DNA of 10,230 bases, from positions 1-10,230 of the forward strand of contig CAMLRJ010000078.1 in NCBI GenBank assembly GCA_946482345.1, in the 5' to 3' direction. The notes under the pieces were generated by a model that saw only the letters and a list, made by a program, of their open reading frames with translations, did no database searches and was not told where the DNA came from. Both the position numbers and the translations under genes were made by a program. Below are positions 6,645 through 10,230 of this stretch, one piece after another (the first letter of the stretch is position 1; each line of letters starts with the position of its first letter). Source of the stretch: an uncultured Cellvibrio sp. (lineage in GTDB: Bacteria > Pseudomonadota > Gammaproteobacteria > Pseudomonadales > Cellvibrionaceae).

Positions 6645-7370
6645 TTATGGATTCAGTTGCAAATCAAATTGATTAAACTGCGGTACCAAATGTTGAGCTG
6701 CTATATCAGTGGTGCTGATAATCGCTGCTTTGCGGCCCTGCAATTCCAGACGAAACTCCAGATCATTTTTAATGGTATAGGCATTCCAGATTTCTTTATT
6801 GGCATCCATATTATCCATTATACAGACATCCAGATTTTGAACCTGTGTAATCAGCGGATTGCGGCCATCAGGAATCATGGGGTTTTGATGATAATGGTGG
6901 CAGAGATCCCACAAGGTTTTATGTGTATCACCTGTTACTTTGAAAGCCTTATTAATAAACGCCTGTTGTTCAGCCGTTGCCTGTTCAAGAGTTAAATTGG
7001 TTTTCGCGTAAACTGATTCGGGGTCTAATACATAAATTTTGAATTGGTATTCGCTGTAATCATCGCCTTCATTGTTGTAAATCACACTGACGGTTTGTTC
7101 ACTGCTGTTGTCACAACCGCGAAATGTTTCAGGTAAGCCGTCCATTTCTTTTGCTTGTGGCAAAAGTGCCAACAGCGGCTTCAGGCTGCCACAGTTGTCA
7201 TCCGTTTCAGAATGATTATCTTCAAGGATGTTCTCATTTTCGCCGGGCGGTGTTTCGTTCAGACTTGTATCCTGTGTCAGGGTTTTTGAATCAGGTTCTG
7301 TATCAGGGCTACAAGCAGTTAACAGGTTGAGTGAAAAAACAATCAGCAATATTGGCGTGATGCGTGCCAT
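6645..7370 (-). CDS. Predicted lipoprotein with acidic linker, unknown function
   Basis: A 241-residue protein with a type II signal peptide (lipobox LTAC, lipidated Cys20, Ser at the next position, so outer-membrane sorting is expected). Residues 21-58 form a Thr/Ser/Asp/Glu-rich, probably disordered tether, followed by a globular domain (60-241) with four cysteines (Cys60, Cys86, Cys157, Cys183) that could make two disulfides in the periplasm. Segments such as VSVIYNNEGDDYSEYQFKIYVLD and FRLELQGRKAAIIST look like beta strands around a helical centre. I do not recognise the family. A clean Shine-Dalgarno site (GGAGAA, 5 bases before the ATG) sets the start. It is the first gene of the run lipoprotein, zinc finger, hydrolase, M23 peptidase, with gaps of 19 bp, a 4-bp overlap, and 13 bp. 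Confidence 0.78.
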   Translation of the reverse strand: MARITPILLIVFSLNLLTACSPDTEPDSKTLTQDTSLNETPPGENENILEDNHSETDDNCGSLKPLLALLPQAKEMDGLPETFRGCDNSSEQTVSVIYNNEGDDYSEYQFKIYVLDPESVYAKTNLTLEQATAEQQAFINKAFKVTGDTHKTLWDLCHHYHQNPMIPDGRNPLITQVQNLDVCIMDNMDANKEIWNAYTIKNDLEFRLELQGRKAAIISTTDIAAQHLVPQFNQFDLQLNP

Positions 7371-7406
7371 GGCAATTCTCCATCCAACGAATCATGGGGT
7401 TCAAGA

Positions 7407-7435
7407 ATAATCGTTTACGCAGGATTTAAGGTGAA
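7407..7435 (-). promoter_or_regulatory. Weak candidate promoter for the lipoprotein-M23 operon
   Basis: On the minus strand TTCACC (7430-7435) and GATTAT (7407-7412) are 17 bp apart, each matching the sigma70 consensus at four of six positions. They lie about 40 bp before the lipoprotein ATG at 7370. This is the best pair I find in the gap but it is not strong. Confidence 0.2.
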
Positions 7436-7506
7436 CCCATGTCATATTTTCGGGTTAATGCGGATTTAATTTGAATATGGGAATAGAAAATAACAGAGTT
7501 TGAGTC

Positions 7507-7537
7507 GATGCAGTAACCTGATTCAAGCTACTGCATC
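7507..7537. repeat. 31-bp imperfect palindrome
   Basis: GATGCAGTA (7507-7515) pairs exactly with TACTGCATC (7529-7537), and the interior continues the symmetry with two mismatches (CxTGA against TCAxG). It lies downstream of the small lysine-rich gene and upstream of the lipoprotein gene, both on the minus strand. There is no T-tract on either side, so it is not a standard intrinsic terminator. An operator, a 3' stabilising hairpin or an attenuator are alternatives. Confidence 0.5.
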
Positions 7538-7568
7538 ACGGTGTATCAATTCAAGTTACCCTATCGAA

Positions 7569-7589
7569 GGGCATTATCTCAAAATGCCC
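7569..7589 (-). terminator. Hairpin just after the lysine-rich small gene, possible weak terminator
   Basis: GGGCATT (7569-7575) and AATGCCC (7583-7589) form a perfect 7-bp stem with a 7-base loop, 14 bp downstream of the stop codon of the small gene on the minus strand. No run of T follows, so intrinsic termination would be inefficient. Transcript 3'-end protection is equally possible. Confidence 0.35.
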
Positions 7590-7602
7590 GAGTGCAAAAA
7601 TG

Positions 7603-7719
7603 TTAAAACTCTTTTCGTGCATTTTCGGCTTTCTTGGCTTTTTTCAGTGCCTGCTTTTCTTTGGCTGTTTTGGCCGGTGCTTTTTTAGTCTCTTTTTTAC
7701 TGTCTTGGCTTTTACTCAT
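7603..7719 (-). CDS. Small lysine-rich basic protein (38 aa)
   Basis: A 38-residue product starting MSKSQDSKKETKKAPAK and ending KKAENARKEF. It is roughly 40% lysine with alanine and glutamate, lacks aromatic residues except the last Phe, and is probably disordered or a single charged helix (residues 18-36). A textbook GGAGAAG Shine-Dalgarno site lies 4 bases before the ATG, and codon choice (AAA, GCC, GAA) is regular, which supports expression. Short Lys/Ala-rich proteins of this kind can bind nucleic acid or ribosomes, but that is inference; I recognise no named family. It appears to be a separate transcription unit with its own candidate promoter (7755-7782) and hairpins downstream. Confidence 0.7.
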   Translation of the reverse strand: MSKSQDSKKETKKAPAKTAKEKQALKKAKKAENARKEF

Positions 7720-7754
7720 GGTTCTTCTCCGTTTTGTGGTGGGACTTAATATTT

Positions 7755-7782
7755 AATCTAGCCTACAGGCGCATAAAGTAAA
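7755..7782 (-). promoter_or_regulatory. Candidate promoter for the lysine-rich small gene
   Basis: On the minus strand TTTACT (7777-7782) and TAGATT (7755-7760) are 16 bp apart, with four of six consensus matches each, about 36 bp before the ATG at 7719. The spacer holds the short inverted repeat GCCT-AC-AGGC. Confidence 0.3.
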
Positions 7783-7994
7783 ATGGAAGCCCCTGATTTT
7801 CGACGTTATTCAAAAATAAAAAATACCTGAAACATTTTTAAATCAACCTATCGTCAAACTCGCAATTCCTGTTATGCAAAATTATTCATCCGAATTTATT
7901 CATTGCTGGAGTCATTATTTTTTCTGCTAAAAATTCATCTTTCAATTCCATATTGAACGACAGGAATGTCCGATGAAATTAGCGACAGGGATTT
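7783..7994. other. Divergent AT-rich intergenic region, no gene seen
   Basis: Between the minus-strand small gene (start 7719) and the plus-strand chemosensory operon (start 8089) I find no convincing gene or RNA. It contains a short palindrome (TTCAAT at 7941-7946 with ATTGAA at 7952-7957) and two near-identical 10-mers, CGACAGGAAT (7958-7967) and CGACAGGGAT (7983-7992), 25 bp apart and directly upstream of the -35 box at 7995. These could be regulator sites. A minus-strand open frame across 7935-8369 has AGA/AGG-rich codons and no family resemblance, and is treated as chance. Confidence 0.5.
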
Positions 7995-8023
7995 TTGACA
8001 CATCTTTGAACCCGGTCTATACC
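7995..8023 (+). promoter_or_regulatory. Sigma70-type promoter of the chemosensory operon
   Basis: A perfect TTGACA -35 (7995-8000), a 17-bp spacer and TATACC (8018-8023, four of six) form the best promoter in the window. Transcription would begin near 8030, leaving a leader of about 60 bases to the ATG at 8089 or about 190 bases to the ATG at 8218. It does not resemble the sigma28 flagellar consensus, which suggests the operon is not under direct FliA control. Confidence 0.65.
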
Positions 8024-8088
8024 TAGAGAGCTTCCTGATAATGGGGAGTTGTCTTTCATATTTGTCTAAAAAGCAAGGTATCTCATAG

Positions 8089-9339
8089 ATGGATCCTGGG
8101 TCTTCCAATCTAACATCGTCCGGCTTGCGTCCATCATCGTCAGTATCGTCGTCATTCAGTTGGGCTGTGCCTGCATCGATATGCTTCATAGAAATGGTGG
8201 GGCTAATATTTATTAGCATGTCTTCTATTTCTATGGCGGCAAAATTGCTATCAGCCGTGTCATTAATTGCGGCGGGATTTTTTGTGTGGATGCAAACAAA
8301 TGCACTTTTGCAATTCGCAAAAGCCAGCCAAATAGACTTGCAAAAAATGCAAAAGGAGCATGCTCGCAATGAATCTCACAAAAAATTGTTGGGAAATTAT
8401 CAACAATTACTACAAGAAGTGTTGCCGCTTTGGAAACGACAAGCTGATCTGGCTCGACATCAATTGGAAACAAGTATTAATGAATTAATCAACCGATTCG
8501 TGGCAATTAACCAAGGGTTGCAATCAGCTGTTAGTAGCTCCAAATCGACAGCCAGCAATATGAAAGGTGATACAGGTTTGAGTGGCGTTATTCAATTTGC
8601 TCACACTGAATTGAACCAAATCATTTACAGCTTGCAATCGGCTATGCAACAGCGTGATGAAATGCTCAGTGAGATTTCCGGTTTATCGAAAGTGACTGAC
8701 GAATTAAGCGGTATGAGTGCAGAAGTTGCAGGTATTGCTTCGCAAACCAATTTGCTGGCATTGAATGCTGCTATTGAAGCTGCACGTGCGGGCGAATATG
8801 GACGAGGTTTTGCGGTAGTGGCGGATGAAGTGCGTACCTTGTCAACCCGGTCAGGTGAAACGGGCGCACGCATTGGTAAACGAATTGGACAAGTGAATTC
8901 TGCGCTACAAACCACGCTGGAGCGCACGCTGGATTACGCATCGCAAGACACTGATCGATTAACCCAATCGGAAAATTCCATCACCCAGGTTCTTAATCAG
9001 TTTCGCTCCACCAGTGAAAATATTTTGCAATCTGCACAGGTATTGGAAGAAGAGAGTTTGGCTGTGCAATCGAGAGTGGAGGAAGTGTTGGTGAATTTAC
9101 AATTCCAGGACAGAGTCAGTCAGATACTCAACCACGTCACTGATGATATGCAGAAATTAATAACACTTATCCATGATCAGGAAAAATGTTTACTTAATAG
9201 TGAAAATATTGAGCTGGTGAATCCACAAGAATGGCTTAACGCCATCCAAAAAACCTATACCACATTGGAGCAAGTGGATGTGCATGCAGGCAATAGCAAT
9301 ATTAAAAAACCGGGTGAATCCCAGATAACTTTTTTTTAG
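8089..9339 (+). CDS. Methyl-accepting chemotaxis-like transducer with CheZ-like C-terminal helix
   Basis: 416 residues from the first ATG. The conserved MCP hairpin tip spans about 216-252 ([20 protein letters not shown] and [15 protein letters not shown]), flanked by coiled coils (about 75-215 and 255-335). It has one clear membrane segment (about 50-68) and a less certain one (about 26-46), and no room for a periplasmic ligand domain, so sensing is probably intramembrane or cytoplasmic. Near the C-terminus (337-354) LQFQDRVSQ places Asp341 and Gln345 in the same DxxxQ spacing as the CheZ phosphatase motif. The start is uncertain: 8089 has AAGG 10 bases upstream, but codons 8089-8217 are rich in rare types (CTA, ATA, TCG, GGG), so ATGs at 8218 or 8233 are serious alternatives. 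It leads an operon with cheY-like, STAS and cheA genes and probably signals to that CheA. Confidence 0.88.
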   Translation: MDPGSSNLTSSGLRPSSSVSSSFSWAVPASICFIEMVGLIFISMSSISMAAKLLSAVSLIAAGFFVWMQTNALLQFAKASQIDLQKMQKEHARNESHKKLLGNYQQLLQEVLPLWKRQADLARHQLETSINELINRFVAINQGLQSAVSSSKSTASNMKGDTGLSGVIQFAHTELNQIIYSLQSAMQQRDEMLSEISGLSKVTDELSGMSAEVAGIASQTNLLALNAAIEAARAGEYGRGFAVVADEVRTLSTRSGETGARIGKRIGQVNSALQTTLERTLDYASQDTDRLTQSENSITQVLNQFRSTSENILQSAQVLEEESLAVQSRVEEVLVNLQFQDRVSQILNHVTDDMQKLITLIHDQEKCLLNSENIELVNPQEWLNAIQKTYTTLEQVDVHAGNSNIKKPGESQITFF

Positions 9340-9348
9340 GAGTATCCA

Positions 9349-9714
9349 ATGTCGAAAATTATTTTAGTGGTGGATGATTCAGCCAGTGTGCGTCAAGTAG
9401 TGGGTATGACGTTGCGAGGTGCTGGCTATACCGTAGTTGAAGCTGGTGATGGGCAAGAGGCGTTAAGCAAACTGGATGGCCAAAAAATCAATCTGGTCAT
9501 TTCAGATGTCAATATGCCCAATATGGATGGCATCAGTTTTTTAAAGGAAATGAAAAAAAATCCTAATTACAAATTTACACCGGTCATTATGCTAACGACA
9601 GAAGGTTCCGAAGACAAAAAAAACGCAGGTCAGGCAGCGGGCGCCAAAGCTTGGGTAGTAAAACCTTTCAAACCGGAACAAATGTTACAAGCTGTCGCCA
9701 AGTTAATTAGCTAA
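9349..9714 (+). CDS. CheY-type single-domain response regulator
   Basis: 121 residues, a complete receiver domain with no output domain. The metal-binding acids are Asp9 and Asp10 (VVDDS), the phosphorylated aspartate is Asp53 (VISDVNMPNMDG), the conserved Thr is in LTTEG (Thr83/Thr84), and Lys105 is in VKPF. It should be phosphorylated by the CheA whose gene starts at 10106. It begins 9 bp after the MCP stop, with AGGAG 6 bases before the ATG, so it is clearly co-transcribed. The residue at the aromatic switch position is Trp102 rather than the Tyr of E. coli CheY, as often in CheY proteins of non-flagellar or auxiliary clusters, so flagellar-motor control should not be assumed. Confidence 0.93.
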   Translation: MSKIILVVDDSASVRQVVGMTLRGAGYTVVEAGDGQEALSKLDGQKINLVISDVNMPNMDGISFLKEMKKNPNYKFTPVIMLTTEGSEDKKNAGQAAGAKAWVVKPFKPEQMLQAVAKLIS

Positions 9715-9743
9715 AACTAAAATTTTTTATGTGATGTGCATTT

Positions 9744-10103
9744 ATGAAAATTACGAGTAAAAAATCAAAAGGTTGTTGGCTGATTATCCTGGATGGGGAT
9801 ATGACTATCTATGATGCGAAAAATATTAAGGAGCAAATTGTTCCTTTGATTGAAAAAAGTGGTGATATCGAAATAGACCTTTCTTTAGTGAATGATATCG
9901 ACAGCTCGGGATTACAAATTTTGATGTTGATAAAGCGTGAACTTACGCGGCGCGGCGATAATTTACGTTTATTTGCTCACAGCAAATCGGTCATTAATGT
10001 TTTTGAATTATGTGATCTTGCTAATTATTTCGGGGATCCCGTATTGATTTCCAACGCGTCAAAAAATGAATCCATTCCACAAAACACCTCATCCAGGAGT
10101 TAA
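9744..10103 (+). CDS. STAS-domain protein (anti-sigma-factor-antagonist-like)
   Basis: 119 residues, one STAS domain (about 1-100) and a polar Ser/Asn-rich tail. Features are the N-terminal beta strand CWLIILDGDMTIYDA, the central strand IEIDLSLVNDID, and the phospho-acceptor loop DSSGLQ (Asp53, Ser54, Ser55), where SpoIIAA-type proteins are phosphorylated by a serine kinase. An intact DSSG suggests it can still switch, but no kinase or anti-sigma factor is visible in the window. It lies 29 bp after cheY and 2 bp before the cheA GTG. STAS proteins next to CheA occur in auxiliary chemosensory clusters, where they may scaffold or modulate the array; the role is not established here. The Shine-Dalgarno site is poor (GTGATG). 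Confidence 0.88.
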   Translation: MKITSKKSKGCWLIILDGDMTIYDAKNIKEQIVPLIEKSGDIEIDLSLVNDIDSSGLQILMLIKRELTRRGDNLRLFAHSKSVINVFELCDLANYFGDPVLISNASKNESIPQNTSSRS

Positions 10104-10105
10104 CT

Positions 10106-10230
10106 GTGAGTTTCAATTTTGATCAGGCGATGCAGACATTTATTCAGGAAGCACAGGAATTGTTGCAGACCATGGAAGAATGTTTATTGCAATTGGAGAA
10201 TGATCCTTCTGATAGTGACAATATCAATGC
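10106..10230 (+). CDS. cheA: CheA histidine kinase, N-terminal fragment
   Basis: The first 41 codons of a gene that continues past the window. It starts with GTG at 10106, preceded by AGGAG (10095-10099) at a 6-base spacing within the end of the STAS gene. The product begins VSFNFDQAMQTFIQEAQELL and continues with helix MEECLLQLENDPSD, the first helix of the CheA P1 (HPt) domain (FxxEAxELLxxxExxLLxLE). The phosphorylated histidine, dimerisation, ATPase and CheW-like domains lie outside. Gene context (MCP, CheY, STAS, CheA) confirms the call and indicates a complete chemosensory operon continuing to the right. Confidence 0.88.
   Translation, partial: MSFNFDQAMQTFIQEAQELLQTMEECLLQLENDPSDSDNIN

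Noticed and set aside
7935..8369. Minus-strand open frame of 144 codons with an acidic repeat ([14 protein letters not shown]).
   Set aside because: It overlaps the MCP on the opposite strand, uses many AGA/AGG codons, has no Shine-Dalgarno site at its ATG and no recognisable domain. The acidic run is the complement of a Ser-rich TCA/TCG stretch. A decayed gene end at 7935-8200 cannot be fully excluded.
8625..8927. Minus-strand open frame of 100 codons opposite the MCP signalling hairpin.
   Set aside because: It mirrors the most conserved part of the MCP; the open frame follows from the Ala/Glu-rich codon pattern on the other strand.

Overview
The window looks like a chromosomal segment of a moderately AT-rich Gram-negative gammaproteobacterium. 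The evidence is OmpA-type peptidoglycan anchoring, Lol-type lipoprotein signals, and an MCP-CheY-STAS-CheA chemosensory cluster. A Cellvibrio-like or related marine/soil lineage fits the style of the genes, but this is an inference and was not checked by any search. No tRNA, rRNA, CRISPR, transposase or phage gene is visible.

Left third, minus strand (1-2614). This part holds the start of a Gfo/Idh/MocA-type NAD(P)-dependent oxidoreductase and a TIM-barrel sugar isomerase/epimerase, a pairing typical of carbohydrate side pathways. The two are separated by a large imperfect inverted repeat (184-366). Upstream lies an exported App1-like phosphatase with an intact HAD-type DxDxT motif, followed by a second inverted repeat of a different family (2641-2742).

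Middle, minus strand (2756-7370). These are envelope genes. A helical lipoprotein follows an OmpA-family protein in which the N-terminal domain is tandemly duplicated. Upstream of those is a tight four-gene run: an acidic-linker lipoprotein, a 55-residue free-standing ClpX-type zinc finger, an alpha/beta hydrolase, and an M23 (LytM) peptidase. The zinc-finger gene overlaps the hydrolase start by an ATGA, so the two are probably translationally coupled, and this also fixes the hydrolase start. The zinc-finger gene carries an almost perfect 25-bp palindrome.

Right third. A 38-residue lysine-rich protein is encoded on the minus strand (7603-7719). After a non-coding divergent region with a good sigma70-type promoter (7995-8023), the plus strand carries a chemosensory operon: a short MCP-like transducer without a sizeable periplasmic domain, a CheY-type receiver, a STAS protein, and the GTG-started beginning of CheA, which runs off the window. 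Spacing is 2-29 bp with strong Shine-Dalgarno sites before cheY and cheA. The C-terminus of the MCP carries an FQDxxxQ helix resembling the CheZ phosphatase motif.

The most novel-looking item is the zinc-finger microprotein coupled to the hydrolase within a lipoprotein/peptidoglycan-hydrolase operon. It is described as a candidate only; no function is demonstrated.
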